The notes: generated from the sequence alone by a model not told the origin. A stretch of DNA of 64,000 bases from Rhodobacter maris (GCF_900217815.1 NZ_OBMT01000009.1:1-64000); one strand, 5' to 3'. Positions 7,245 through 16,128 are shown, counted from the stretch's first letter. Program-made: numbers and translations.

Positions 7245-8789
7245 TCAGAACTCCTCCCGCAACTCCGCATAGATGGCTTCGATCCGGTCGGCCTCCACGT
7301 CGGTCAGAGCGGCGAACTCTTTCGCTCTGGCGCGTCCGGAGAGTCTGCCGCCGTTCTGGTGCAGGAAACGAAACAGCAGGTCGAGCACGCGGTCCGGCAT
7401 GTCGATCAGGCCCGAGACGCGGGACTTGAACCCGTCGTAGGCACGCAGGAACCGGGTCTCTGCTGGCAGGTCATGGTCGATTGTCTGGGCCACGCAGGCG
7501 AAGAGGAATTCGGCATGGGGCGTGGCATCGAAGAAGCGATAGAAATCGCCGGTGTCGTTCAGCACCTCGACGTTACCGCGATCGGTTGGGCGCCAGCTGA
7601 CATGGGGCAGCAGTCGACGCGAATAGCTCTCGAGCACCTGCCGGTAAGCCTCGATCCGTTCGAGGATCACCGCCGACACCGGGAAGACCAGCCCGGGCGG
7701 ATTGAAACCGCGTGCAGCAAGCACGTGGTGGATCAGGTAGCGATGGAGGCGCCCGTTGCCGTCCTCAAACGGGTGGATATAGACGAAACCAAAGGCGAGG
7801 CCGGCAGCCGCCAGAACAGGGTCGAGGCCCGGGGCAATGTCGCGGTCGAACGCTTCGAGCCCTGCGATCAGCGCAGGCAGGTCTTCATGCCGGGCGCTGA
7901 CGTGATCGGGCAAGGGGGCGCCGGTCGTGCGGTCGTGCTCGCCAATGAAGCCGCCGTCCTGCCGCAGGCCCAGATGGACGAAGCGGGCATCGCCGATGAC
8001 GATACGTTGCAGACGTTCGAGTTCTGCCCGGTCGATCCGATGCCGTCCGGCTTCACCGATGATCTGGCCCCAGCGCCGGATACGATCCTGGGGCGGGTTC
8101 TCGCCTTCGATCTGGAAACTGGACCGTGAATCCTTGAGCAGCAGGAAGGCCGCCGTGCGCGCGAGCAGATCGGAGGGCACCTCGGCCAGCACCGCGCGGG
8201 CCTCGGCTGCCAGATCGCGGGCGATAAAGGCTTCGATGGCCGCTGTGCGGAAGATCATCGGGCAGAAATCCGGGGTGCCGGGCAGGTTGTTGCGGACCCG
8301 GTGGCGCGGCGAGGGAGTGCCCTCTGCGTCCCATTGGAGCTTGGCATCGACCACGGGCGCGTAATTGCCGCGCGTGGCGTGGGGCAGATCCAATTCCGCG
8401 CCGAGGAGCCATTCGTAGAGGAACCAGATCCTGCGCGCGTAGCTGCCTGTCGGGGCAGCCTCGACAATGGCCTGGATCGGCTCCGGCCCGGTTGCCTTGA
8501 ACAGCCGCTTGAGAACCGCCAGATCCAGCCCCTCGTAGCGCAGCGCGAAGGTCAGATGACCGATGAGGCTCGCTTCGGGTGCATGGCGGGGCGTGTAGAG
8601 CCGCCAGCCTTCGGCCTCGTAGACTTTGTGACGTGGGCCGATCGCGGAAATTATGCGGGGCAGGGGTGTTGCGAGCGCATAGGCATCGATCAGAGCAGCA
8701 TAGCCCGCAGGTGCAGCCTCCTCAGGGAGCCAGCGCTCGTGAAAAACGGTTACGGCGCCTGAAAATGGATTCTTTTGCGACCGTCCCAT
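7245..8789 (-). CDS. Fic family protein (class II, probable AMPylator)
   Basis: 514-residue Fic-domain protein. The catalytic motif HPFEDGNGRLHR starts at His339, and an inhibitory helix of the (S/T)xxxE(G/N) type, SFQIEG (Ser224, Glu228), lies before it, which defines a class II, self-inhibited Fic enzyme. Fic enzymes transfer AMP or related groups to target proteins; the target is unknown. The N-terminal 200 residues are not assigned. I chose the ATG at 8789 (MGRSQKN); an in-frame ATG at 8858 would add 23 residues in poorly coding sequence. Moderately GC-rich. It stands alone, between a gene fragment and a plasmid-type pseudogene, and is the first of two Fic genes in the region. Confidence 0.85.
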   Translation of the reverse strand: MGRSQKNPFSGAVTVFHERWLPEEAAPAGYAALIDAYALATPLPRIISAIGPRHKVYEAEGWRLYTPRHAPEASLIGHLTFALRYEGLDLAVLKRLFKATGPEPIQAIVEAAPTGSYARRIWFLYEWLLGAELDLPHATRGNYAPVVDAKLQWDAEGTPSPRHRVRNNLPGTPDFCPMIFRTAAIEAFIARDLAAEARAVLAEVPSDLLARTAAFLLLKDSRSSFQIEGENPPQDRIRRWGQIIGEAGRHRIDRAELERLQRIVIGDARFVHLGLRQDGGFIGEHDRTTGAPLPDHVSARHEDLPALIAGLEAFDRDIAPGLDPVLAAAGLAFGFVYIHPFEDGNGRLHRYLIHHVLAARGFNPPGLVFPVSAVILERIEAYRQVLESYSRRLLPHVSWRPTDRGNVEVLNDTGDFYRFFDATPHAEFLFACVAQTIDHDLPAETRFLRAYDGFKSRVSGLIDMPDRVLDLLFRFLHQNGGRLSGRARAKEFAALTDVEADRIEAIYAELREEF

Positions 8790-9022
8790 GAAATTCAGTT
8801 CTTGGCTCCGATGATTGATCTTAAGTCGGTGTATCTCATGAATATCGATTACAATCAATGAAGCCTTGCGAAAGTTGATGGCGGAGCGCTGCCGCCCTCG
8901 GGTCTGCGAGGTGATGGGGCATGAGGTGCCGAGTCAGAGAGGGGCCGGGACGGGTTGAGACCGGGTGGTCGAGCGAGAGCGCTGTCCGGGCTTGTCCCTC
9001 CCGCTTTCCGAGGATCCCCGAC

Positions 9023-9400
9023 ATGAACATCTCGTCTCCCGTGACCGATCCGGTCACGCCGTTCGGCGCCGCACCCGCGATCCTGGCCACTGCCAATCTC
9101 CTCCTTCCCCATCTCGAACGCGGCCAGCGCGTCTATACTGCGATCCTGCGCGATGCGATGGAAACCGCTTTCGGCGCGTCCGACGCCATTGGCGCCTGGG
9201 ACTGGAAGCTCGCCTATGAGGCCGACGAAGGCGCTACGGTTCTCTTCCTGCGCAAATACGGAAAGGCGCTTTTCCGCAAAGCCGGCTCTCCGGTTTCCCG
9301 GCTCGCGCTGCTGGAGAAGATCGCGGGGTTGCTGCCCACGTAGATCCGGGTGCAGATCGCCCCCGAGGACGTCAGCCGCTTCATGGCGCTTGCGTCATAG
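9023..9400 (+). pseudogene. Remnant of strawberry-notch-type methylase/helicase, fused to another fragment
   Basis: The frame 9023-9343 encodes 106 residues (ATANLLLPHLERGQR, AWDWKLAYEADEGATVLF and LRKYGKALF) that look like the N-terminus of the large plasmid-borne strawberry-notch-like methylase/helicase of alphaproteobacteria, a protein normally well over 1000 residues. A TAG stops it at 9341-9343, and the same frame then continues with IRVQIAPEDVSRFMALAS to a second stop at 9398-9400, which looks like the tail of a different gene. So two fragments are joined by deletion. Ribosome site GAGG precedes the ATG. Family assignment is from memory. Confidence 0.55.
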
Positions 9401-9458
9401 ACAGAGAGGGCCGTGGTCGGGGAAACCGATCCCGCGATGGGCAAGGGGTTGCGGCACC

Positions 9459-10721
9459 TCACTGCAGTTTCAGCTTCGCCGGAGGTCGGGGCAGGCCACG
9501 CGTGATCGGAGGCATGTCGATCTCGTATTGAACCCACTCGTGTTCGTGCATCCGGGTACGATCCAGCCTGTTGTGTGGTTCGATAATTATGACCTGGCAG
9601 TGCTTTGCGCATTCATCGATCGGGCCTGCCACCTGCCTGAAGACCTCTTTCGCGAACCCCCAGCCAGCAGCCTCGATTAGCAGCAGGGTTGGCAGAGATC
9701 GGCTCTTGAACTTCGCAAGTTCGATGGCCATCGAAAGCAGCACCTCCGTATGGACGCTGCCGCTGAAGTTCGAGAGCGGGTAGCGCTCGGCCGGCGAATA
9801 CGTTTCGACGATGAGCTGCATCTTCGGCGCCCCGTCTTCGTGAATGACGCTTTCCGGCGGCTCTCCCTCATCTAGGGGGACCGGCTCGAATCCCATGTGG
9901 CGAAAGCGCTTGTTCCCGCTCGCGCCTACCTCCTCGGCGACGAGGCGGATCGTGTCGGCGTCGACCGAGAAGAACTTCGCGAGGCCGCGGAGGTCGTCCT
10001 CGGCGTCGGGCGGGAGGTAGCGTTCCCTTAGGAACACCGTGTCGATGGCCAGCGGCGGAGCCAGCTGCGGCGCCCCGTCGAGCGTGAACCGAGCCGTCCC
10101 GCCAACTGGTATGCCCATGCCGAGCACGTGCTCCTTGTCGGAGGTGAAAGAGATCTCGAGGTTGATGGCGTGCAACGCGAGACTCCCGGTCCAGCGATCG
10201 AGCAATCCCTTGTCGCGCACGGCTCCCACCCACTCGCAGATCGCAGTCTTGCCGGCACCATTGGTCCCGCCGATGACTGTCACCTTGCCGAGATAGAGGA
10301 CGCTGTCCGGCTCGAACAGCGGCGTCCTCATGAACCGGACGCGTTCGACCCAGCGCTCCGCTGGAGCGCCCGTGCTCATTCGCTTGACCCGCGCCTCATG
10401 CAGTTCCTTCCAGCTTCGTAGGAGGCCGGCGGGGAAGGCGTCGCCCTTGTTATTGTCCACGTCCTTGCCGTGCAACTCGCAGGTCCAGATGCCGTTGCTT
10501 GGGTCGGCGAGCTGGTCATCGGACAATCCGCCCCGGCCGCGCGGCCCATTCAATCCAGCGCTGTAAATGTGCGAGGCCTGCCCGACCTTGGCGGTCTGGG
10601 TCGCGGCAGCACCCGGACCGACGGTCCGGACCCGGCAATATGGCATGCTGCACTCGTGTCCGGCGCGATCCGCCAGGAGCTTCTTGATCGTCTCGGTAAA
10701 GTCGCCTGGCCTCGCGCTCAA
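9459..10721 (-). CDS. HNH-like domain fused to P-loop ATPase (putative defence protein)
   Basis: 420 residues from a TTG start. The N-terminal 115 residues carry an HNH-like zinc arrangement: Cys24 and Cys29 (ECSMPYC), His51 (ASHIYSA), Asn76, Cys81 and His84 (NGIWTCELHG), then FPAGLLRSWK. The C-terminal part is a P-loop ATPase with Walker A GGTNGAGK at 151-158 and a late LLIEAAGWGF strand. HNH nuclease plus ATPase in one chain is a common plan for anti-phage proteins; that role is inferred. TTG at 10721 is preferred because AGAGG stands eight bases before it, while the in-frame ATG at 10793 has no ribosome site. Less GC-rich neighbours and flanking gene remnants fit an acquired gene. Confidence 0.7.
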   Translation of the reverse strand: MSARPGDFTETIKKLLADRAGHECSMPYCRVRTVGPGAAATQTAKVGQASHIYSAGLNGPRGRGGLSDDQLADPSNGIWTCELHGKDVDNNKGDAFPAGLLRSWKELHEARVKRMSTGAPAERWVERVRFMRTPLFEPDSVLYLGKVTVIGGTNGAGKTAICEWVGAVRDKGLLDRWTGSLALHAINLEISFTSDKEHVLGMGIPVGGTARFTLDGAPQLAPPLAIDTVFLRERYLPPDAEDDLRGLAKFFSVDADTIRLVAEEVGASGNKRFRHMGFEPVPLDEGEPPESVIHEDGAPKMQLIVETYSPAERYPLSNFSGSVHTEVLLSMAIELAKFKSRSLPTLLLIEAAGWGFAKEVFRQVAGPIDECAKHCQVIIIEPHNRLDRTRMHEHEWVQYEIDMPPITRGLPRPPAKLKLQ

Positions 10722-11414
10722 TGCTCGTTCCTCTCTATCACCTGCAGGCGCTTGGTTAATCGCCAGGTGCATCGCGAACCAGCTGGGGCTCACGTCCGGA
10801 TTTTGTTGTCAAAGCTATCCCTTCCGCGCTGGCGGCGGCAACAGCCGTTTGAACCAATCCGCTAGTCACAGCCCAGCGCGCTAACCCCCGAGCGCCCTTC
10901 CGCCAGCCCATCTACGTCTATTTTTCGCCTCGAGCGGCGCGGCGAACCAAATGAACGAACGAATTTGAGGAGCCGGTAAGGCGCTCCGAATGGTGCTTGT
11001 GTGCTCCGCGTTAGGGCGAGCAGCCTGAACGAATGGCCGCTTCTAGCTACACCAGTTTTGAAGCCGACAGTCGCCTGGCGGCCCCAAAGCGGCCGTCCGT
11101 CGACTCCGTAGCGAGCGACCGGAATCCGCCCCCTGTGACTGTGCCATGATTCGCGCTGCGTCGCGCACGAGGGGCCGGGATGGGCTGTGACCGGCCATCC
11201 GCAGCGACACCCACGAATGTCCGCAAAGGGGCGGGCACGTGGATCTGCGCCGTTCGGCACCGGAGCCCCGCAAGGGCAGCTCCCTGCGCTCTTCGGACAT
11301 TCAAGCCTAACATAGGTCATTGCCAGACTCAGCCCAAGCCGTCGGTCGACTGCCAACAGTGAAGACCGGAAGGCGCGAGGACCGGGCATGAGCAGATACC
11401 TCGAACGGGAAAGC
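10722..11414. other. Gene-free stretch between accessory genes
   Basis: No supported gene. Open frames on both strands read through repeat copy C (11119-11187) and its flanks and have no domain. The part 10722-11040 shows nothing I recognise. Confidence 0.5.
11119..11187 (+). repeat. Dispersed repeat, copy C (partial)
   Basis: About 69 bases match the 3' half of copies A and B: CCTGTGACTGTGCCATGA, CGCACGAGGGGCCGGGATG and GGCTG. The match stops on the left near 11119, where copy A continues with its own sequence. Copy C is closer to copy B than to A in the middle (ATTCGCxCTGCGTCxCGCACG). Confidence 0.6.
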
Positions 11415-12179
11415 TCAGAATCGCGAATTGAGCCTGACTGTCGCTAAGGGGCGGGTGCCGCTTTCAAGCGAGACCCCGGCCTCAAGCTCGCCCTTGAGAG
11501 CCTCGATCCTGCGCGTGTAGGTCAGCTCTAGCGCAATCGTCCGTCGCGTCTGCGTCGCACTCGCGTCGATCTCGGCCGACCACCGGCTTTCCTGATCCGG
11601 ATCCTGGCTGAAAAGCCCGAGGCCGAGGCCGAAACCGCAGTCGCTGCCCTGTTCGATCCCGCCTTCGCACAGAAGCGCGGGGATCAGGGAGAGCTGATAA
11701 GGGAGGCTTTCGGCTTCCGACAGGGCGTTGCTGAATTCGGTCTCGAAAAATATCCGCCAGTTGCCGACCGCGCCAAGCCCTAAGCCCCCGGTTTCCGAAT
11801 AGCCGCCCTGTCGCGCCGTCACTGAGACATTCGCGCTCGGCGCATAGGCCAGATCGAGGCCGAGCCGCGGCGTCACCAGCCAGCGCTCGGTGCGATACTG
11901 GCGCGACACAGCCCCGCCCGCGAGAACCGCGAAATAGGTGTAATCGCCCTTGGCGGTGATCGTGGTCGTGCGCGCGAAATCGAAGCTGAAGCTGTGCCGG
12001 CCCGCTGCCGCGCCAAGATAATAATCAAACATCCCCTCGCCCGCGAACCGGCGCGCGCCGTAAAGCCCGCCAAAGACACCGAGCCCGTTGATCGCGCCAT
12101 CCGCGGTGGCGGCAGAAACTGCCGAATGGCTGCCATAGACCCCGAAGAACCGCCCGTTCAGCCGCATTTCATCGGGCAT
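11415..12179 (-). pseudogene. Autotransporter-type beta-barrel, N-terminally truncated
   Basis: The 254 residues from ATG 12179 form only an outer-membrane beta-barrel: alternating aromatic and glycine-rich strands (GLGVFGGLYGARRF, FDYYLGAAAGRHSF, YTYFAVLAGGAVSR) and a C-terminal Phe in TVRLNSRF, the usual BamA-recognised end. There is no signal peptide and no passenger domain, which such autotransporters need, so this looks like the translocator end of a larger gene cut near 12180, where sequence of a different kind starts. There are two Cys residues in one loop (LLCEGG and SDCGFG). It might instead be a small barrel with a wrong start, but no secretion signal can be found upstream. Confidence 0.55.
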
Positions 12180-12201
12180 ACGTGGCGAATTACAACAGAC
12201 G

Positions 12202-12402
12202 GTGCGTGCGCTAGATGCACTGCGTCGCCTCTTCAAACGCGGGCTGGACGAGGGCAGCATCCGGCATTGTCAGTGCGGTCAACCTGACTGTCCGACCTTC
12301 ATGGTGGAACCTAGTGCCGCCGCCGAATTGGATCGTGAGCGAACCCAAATGCTCGGACGGCTCAGTAGAATCATCCCACACTTCGACGTGCGAATCGACT
12401 GA
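12202..12402 (+). CDS. Small Cys/His-rich protein
   Basis: A 66-residue frame from a GTG at 12202. It carries HCQCGQPDCP, a compact Cys/His cluster that could bind zinc, flanked by a helix RALDALRRLFKRG and a C-terminal ERTQMLGRLSRIIPHF. Seven bases separate it from the next gene on the same strand, which suggests they are transcribed together. The frame is open upstream of the GTG, so it may be the tail of a larger gene cut at the same junction that truncates the autotransporter barrel. No family recognised. Confidence 0.4.
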   Translation: MRALDALRRLFKRGLDEGSIRHCQCGQPDCPTFMVEPSAAAELDRERTQMLGRLSRIIPHFDVRID

Positions 12403-12409
12403 GTAAGTT

Positions 12410-13357
12410 ATGAAGAAAAACGGGCTTCGGATTGATGCGAATTACACTGAGGATGTCGTGGGCTTTGCTTTAGAGTCCTTTCTGACGCTGCTCGGATTTC
12501 CACGTCAACGCTTTACAATTGAACCCTTCTCATGGGCGGCGGAGCGATGGCTGGGTGCGGATGCGCGATTGCATAGCGCTATTCGCGGGTTTCGCCCCTT
12601 TTATATGCAGTTCAAGCGGCCCGCTGCTTACCCAGACTTTAGCACCTCGAAAATCATCCGCGATCGCCGCAAGGCAGAACTGAGTATCGCACCCCGCGCA
12701 CTCTATTTTCCCCTGCGCCAGAAACAGGAAAGCCATCGAGACTTTCAGCACAATGTGCTGCTTCGCCTGCGCGAGAAGCTTCTTCACCGTGATTTGGGCG
12801 ATGCCGCCTATGTATGTCCGTTATTCCTTGACCGTTCGGCCTATCGATTGAGCCTGCACTGGTCCGGCTTAACACGCTGGCCGCGCTTCTGGCGCCATCA
12901 TCCGTGGGAGTGGGAAGACATCCTGTTGGAGGACGGTGGGCGCACCGCGCGCTTTGAGCGTATTCCGGTGTTGGCCGAGCATGTCACGGTGCCTCCGCAC
13001 AAACGCATCACATCGGCGGCGCACAGCTACAGCTTCACTGAGCAGGGAACGGAACTTTGTTTCCACTCGCCGCAGGCTTTGCCGGAGGGGTCGATGAGCC
13101 TTGCCGACTTTCTCGGGAAGCTCGTGAACGGCTTCCTTCGCGGTGAAAAGCTTTCTCCTGACCAATCAAATGATACACTGACCGAGTTGATTGGTGCAGT
13201 TTATGGCGACAGTGGTGAAGATATGACGCGATACCTGTTGGAAGGTGACGGCCCACTTCGCCACTGGTTTGCTTGGGGCGATCATCTGCGCGCCCACTAT
13301 GCCATCGAGCAATATGCCTTGGTCAGGTGGGAAGCAGGTCTGCCCGAGCTTTTTTAG
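12410..13357 (+). CDS. Uncharacterised protein, possible PD-(D/E)XK nuclease fold
   Basis: 315 residues, no family name recognised. Near the N-terminus a helix with Glu22 is followed by ERWLGADARLHS (Glu45, Asp51) and PFYMQFKRP (Gln67, Lys69). Acid, then a strand ending Gln-x-Lys, is the core pattern of PD-(D/E)XK nucleases, where Gln can replace Glu. Later segments YVCPLFLDRS and EWEDILLEDG have no clear meaning. Basic residues are common, as in DNA- or RNA-binding proteins. Preceded by the small Cys/His-rich frame and followed, after a 200-base gap with repeated sites, by a Fic gene. The nuclease idea is inference; the gene itself is well supported by a long open frame with low GC relative to the core. 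Confidence 0.65.
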   Translation: MKKNGLRIDANYTEDVVGFALESFLTLLGFPRQRFTIEPFSWAAERWLGADARLHSAIRGFRPFYMQFKRPAAYPDFSTSKIIRDRRKAELSIAPRALYFPLRQKQESHRDFQHNVLLRLREKLLHRDLGDAAYVCPLFLDRSAYRLSLHWSGLTRWPRFWRHHPWEWEDILLEDGGRTARFERIPVLAEHVTVPPHKRITSAAHSYSFTEQGTELCFHSPQALPEGSMSLADFLGKLVNGFLRGEKLSPDQSNDTLTELIGAVYGDSGEDMTRYLLEGDGPLRHWFAWGDHLRAHYAIEQYALVRWEAGLPELF

Positions 13358-13473
13358 GCGAATGGACAAATCAGGATGGGGCTGCATAGTGACCGCAATC
13401 AGCGGTCAAGGCGGGAGATACTCCGTCAAACATCCGGAATGGCCGCCGTCATTTGATCAAGATGGTATCGCCC

Positions 13474-13538
13474 GTTATTTAAGAGTGCTTACCTTAGCTC
13501 ATTCCCTATTTAAGCCAAGCGGCCATTGCTTAAATAAC
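13474..13538. promoter_or_regulatory. Three TATTTAAG sites upstream of the Fic operon
   Basis: TATTTAAG occurs at 13476-13483 and 13507-13514 in direct orientation, 31 bases apart (about three helical turns), and inverted (CTTAAATA) at 13529-13536. The outer pair extends to a perfect 10-base inverted repeat, GTTATTTAAG and CTTAAATAAC. All lie in the 200 bases before the Fic gene at 13560, whose C-terminus is a winged helix, so autoregulation is a reasonable guess. Confidence 0.5.
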
Positions 13539-13559
13539 GACGCGCGCCCATAATGGGGC

Positions 13560-14741
13560 ATGTCCGAATCAGCTCCCAACCTCCGTCTAGGCCGTTTTGT
13601 CGAGACCCCGGTCGCGGGTGAGATCGTGCGCGCTTTCGTGCCGCCCCCATTGCCGCCGGAGCCATCGATCGACGTGCTGGCCCTGTTGGAGAAACTGAGC
13701 CTCGCAGAACGGGCGTTGGGGCGGCTGGACGGCATCACCATGCTGCTGCCACGCCAGGAGCTGTTCCTCTATATGTATGTGCGGAAGGAAGCCGTCCTTT
13801 CATCCCAGATCGAGGGCACGCAATCGACTCTCTCGGACCTGCTCCGCTTCGAAACTGAGGCACAGGCGGGCCAGCCGATCGACGACATCCGCGAAGTGTC
13901 GAACTACGTCGATGCGTTGATGTACGGGCTGGACCGGCTGGAAGACCTGCCGCTGTCGCTGCGTCTCATCCGCGAGATGCACCAGCGCCTGCTGCAAAGC
14001 GGGCGCGGCGGCACGAAAAATCCCGGCGAGTTTCGGCGCTCGCAGAACTGGATCGGCGGCTCACGTCCAGGCAACGCGCTGTTCGTGCCACCGCCGCCGA
14101 CCGAGATGGATGCTTGTCTCGACGCACTTGAGCGCTTCATGCACGAGGACGGTTCGCGTCTGCCCGCCCTCATCAAGGCCGGGCTGCTGCATGTCCAGTT
14201 CGAGACCATCCACCCGTTTCTGGACGGCAATGGCAGGATCGGCCGCTTGCTGGTCACGCTGTATCTCTGCGTCAACGGCGTGCTGCGCAAGCCGCTTCTC
14301 TATTTGAGCCTGTACCTGAAATCGCATCGCGCGGACTATTATCGCCTACTCCAGGAGGTGCGCGAGCACGGGGCATGGGAAGCGTGGCTCGATTTCTTCC
14401 TCACCGGCGTTGCGGATACCGCAAATCAAGCTTTCGACGCCGCAACCCGGATCGTCGATCTGTTCAAGGAAGATCGCGAGCGGATCACGGCGGAGAGTGA
14501 CCGTGCCGGCTCTGCGCTGCGTATCCACGATTTGTTTCAGCAGAACCCCTATCTGACGGCCAACCAACTCGTCCAACAAACTGGGCTTTCGGCTCCTACG
14601 GTCAATGCTGCGCTCGCCGATCTGGAGCGGTTCGGCATCGTCGAGGAAATCACCGGGCGGAAACGGGGCCGCGTGTTCAGTTACCGGCGATATCTCGCCA
14701 TCTTGAGCGAGGGAACCGACCCGCTCCCCACGACGGCCTGA
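13560..14741 (+). CDS. Fic family protein with C-terminal winged helix
   Basis: 393-residue class II Fic protein of the widespread Fic_N/Fic/HTH layout (SoFic type). The inhibitory helix SSQIEG (Ser81, Glu85) precedes the catalytic HPFLDGNGRIGR starting at His218. A C-terminal winged-helix segment (about 318-380: LTANQLVQQTGLSAPTVNAA) could bind DNA or act in partner recognition. Such enzymes AMPylate proteins, sometimes themselves. It is the first gene of a tight run: 31 bases to the next gene, then 5 and 10 bases. The array of TATTTAAG sites upstream suggests that its own winged helix may regulate the operon. ATG at 13560 gives the full Fic_N region. Confidence 0.9.
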   Translation: MSESAPNLRLGRFVETPVAGEIVRAFVPPPLPPEPSIDVLALLEKLSLAERALGRLDGITMLLPRQELFLYMYVRKEAVLSSQIEGTQSTLSDLLRFETEAQAGQPIDDIREVSNYVDALMYGLDRLEDLPLSLRLIREMHQRLLQSGRGGTKNPGEFRRSQNWIGGSRPGNALFVPPPPTEMDACLDALERFMHEDGSRLPALIKAGLLHVQFETIHPFLDGNGRIGRLLVTLYLCVNGVLRKPLLYLSLYLKSHRADYYRLLQEVREHGAWEAWLDFFLTGVADTANQAFDAATRIVDLFKEDRERITAESDRAGSALRIHDLFQQNPYLTANQLVQQTGLSAPTVNAALADLERFGIVEEITGRKRGRVFSYRRYLAILSEGTDPLPTTA

Positions 14742-14772
14742 AGGCGACCCGATATCTATCGAGAGAAGAGGT

Positions 14773-15429
14773 ATGACAGACAAGCTCGAAGTTTTCCAAG
14801 ACATGGCCATCCACGGCCCGATCGCAAAGCGGCCTGAATTGCGCGAAGCACTAATCGCAGCGGCGATCGATCCCTGGCGAGTGGACCTGGAAAGGTCGGC
14901 TGAGGTCGCGCGTAATGCGGTGACCTCGGAGGATGTCGTTCTTTTTCGTCGAGATGCCGGCCAAAACCATCCGGCGGTTGGGCTGACCCTATGGGGAACC
15001 GGTGATGGCTACTATGTCCCGAATATTGTTCCCTTAGAGACGGGAAACCTTACCTTTGCCCAATATAATGCCGTGCTCGCGGACTTCATCACGCGTATCG
15101 CCGCGCCGGTCACGGCTCAATTCGGCTTCACCGTTACGACGACGGAGCCACGGCAAACAATTGATGACTGGTTGTCAGCGGATGCCGCGCTAAAGCTAAG
15201 GCGCTTTTCCGGCGCGGCGAACAAATCGACCGGTGCAAGCCACCCAATGGATCGACGTCGTTGGTTCGATTTTCTCGTCGCCGTGCATCGCAGCCGTGAC
15301 CAGCCCGGCACCGACAGATTGGCGCGCTGGCTGCATGAAGTGGACGGCTGGGACGAGGAGTCCGCCCACAATCTTGCAGGCGATTTTGAGACAGGGATCG
15401 CTCTTCTTGCCTATTACGATGAGCACTGA
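14773..15429 (+). CDS. Uncharacterised protein in the Fic-PIN-HEPN cassette
   Basis: 218 residues, soluble, no family recognised. The middle has YYVPNIVPLETGNLTFAQYN followed by a long helix; the C-terminal third is acidic (WLHEVDGWDEESAHNLAGDF, ending in YYDEH). It sits 31 bases after the Fic gene and 5 bases before the PIN gene. Being small, acidic at its end and directly upstream of a predicted nuclease, it could be the antitoxin or immunity partner of the PIN protein; this rests on position only. The ATG at 14773 has GAAGAGGT upstream, a good ribosome site. Confidence 0.7.
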   Translation: MTDKLEVFQDMAIHGPIAKRPELREALIAAAIDPWRVDLERSAEVARNAVTSEDVVLFRRDAGQNHPAVGLTLWGTGDGYYVPNIVPLETGNLTFAQYNAVLADFITRIAAPVTAQFGFTVTTTEPRQTIDDWLSADAALKLRRFSGAANKSTGASHPMDRRRWFDFLVAVHRSRDQPGTDRLARWLHEVDGWDEESAHNLAGDFETGIALLAYYDEH

Positions 15430-15434
15430 GCCGG

Positions 15435-16118
15435 ATGGACGCACAGGCGATTGCATCAGCGGGCGTTCCGGTGCTGTGCATCGATACATGCTCTATTTTG
15501 GACATCATGCGTGATCCGACACGCGAGACGGCGAAACCGCATGATCGGCAAGCAGCCATCGATCTCGTGGTGGCGACGGAATCCGACCGTCTCATATGCC
15601 TCATGGCAGAACAGGTGGCGATCGAGTTTGCCGATCACGACCAACCTGTCCAGGATGAGGCTGAACGCAATCTCAAGAAAGTCCGGGAACAGGTCGAGCG
15701 CATCAACAACCTTTCCGCCGTTTATGGCGCTCCGGGCACGATTGACCTCACTCATCTCGACGATCATGTCGGTCGCGCAAGAGCGGTTGTCGGGCGTTGG
15801 CTTGCCAAACTCGACAAGGTCGTACCCAGCCCTCAGACGCCTGCCAAAGCATTTGCGCGGGTCAACGCCGGCATCGCCCCAGCGAGACGCGGCAAGGAGT
15901 CCTCCAAGGATTGCCTGGTCTACGAAACCTATCTTGAGGCGGTATCGGCTTTGAGAGGTGCAGGGCTGGCGACGCCGATCGTTTTCTTGTCGTCGAATAC
16001 CAATGAGTATTTGACCGAGGGCAGGGTCTTGAAGCCCGAAATCGCGGTGGAGTTCAGTGCGATCAACCTTGATTATGCGCCCAATATGAGTGCGGCCAAG
16101 TACGCGCTCGGCCTTTAG
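15435..16118 (+). CDS. PIN-domain protein (putative RNase)
   Basis: 227 residues with the features of a large PIN domain. LCIDTCSILDI supplies Asp17 after the first strand, EFADHD supplies Glu64, SSKDCLVYE supplies Asp159, and IVFLSSNTNEYL forms the last core strand where PIN proteins usually read FxSxDxDF. Between them lies a long helical insert (about 70-145). PIN nucleases cut RNA and are typical toxins or effectors. The start follows the previous stop by five bases and the next gene starts ten bases after its stop, so all are probably one transcript. The last acidic position is replaced by Asn/Thr, so the active site may be unusual. Confidence 0.7.
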   Translation: MDAQAIASAGVPVLCIDTCSILDIMRDPTRETAKPHDRQAAIDLVVATESDRLICLMAEQVAIEFADHDQPVQDEAERNLKKVREQVERINNLSAVYGAPGTIDLTHLDDHVGRARAVVGRWLAKLDKVVPSPQTPAKAFARVNAGIAPARRGKESSKDCLVYETYLEAVSALRGAGLATPIVFLSSNTNEYLTEGRVLKPEIAVEFSAINLDYAPNMSAAKYALGL

Positions 16119-16128
16119 GGAAAGCAGC

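Noticed and set aside
10862-11389. 175-residue minus frame over repeat copy C
   Set aside because: It translates repeat sequence; similar peptides come from copies A and B, so it is a repeat artefact.
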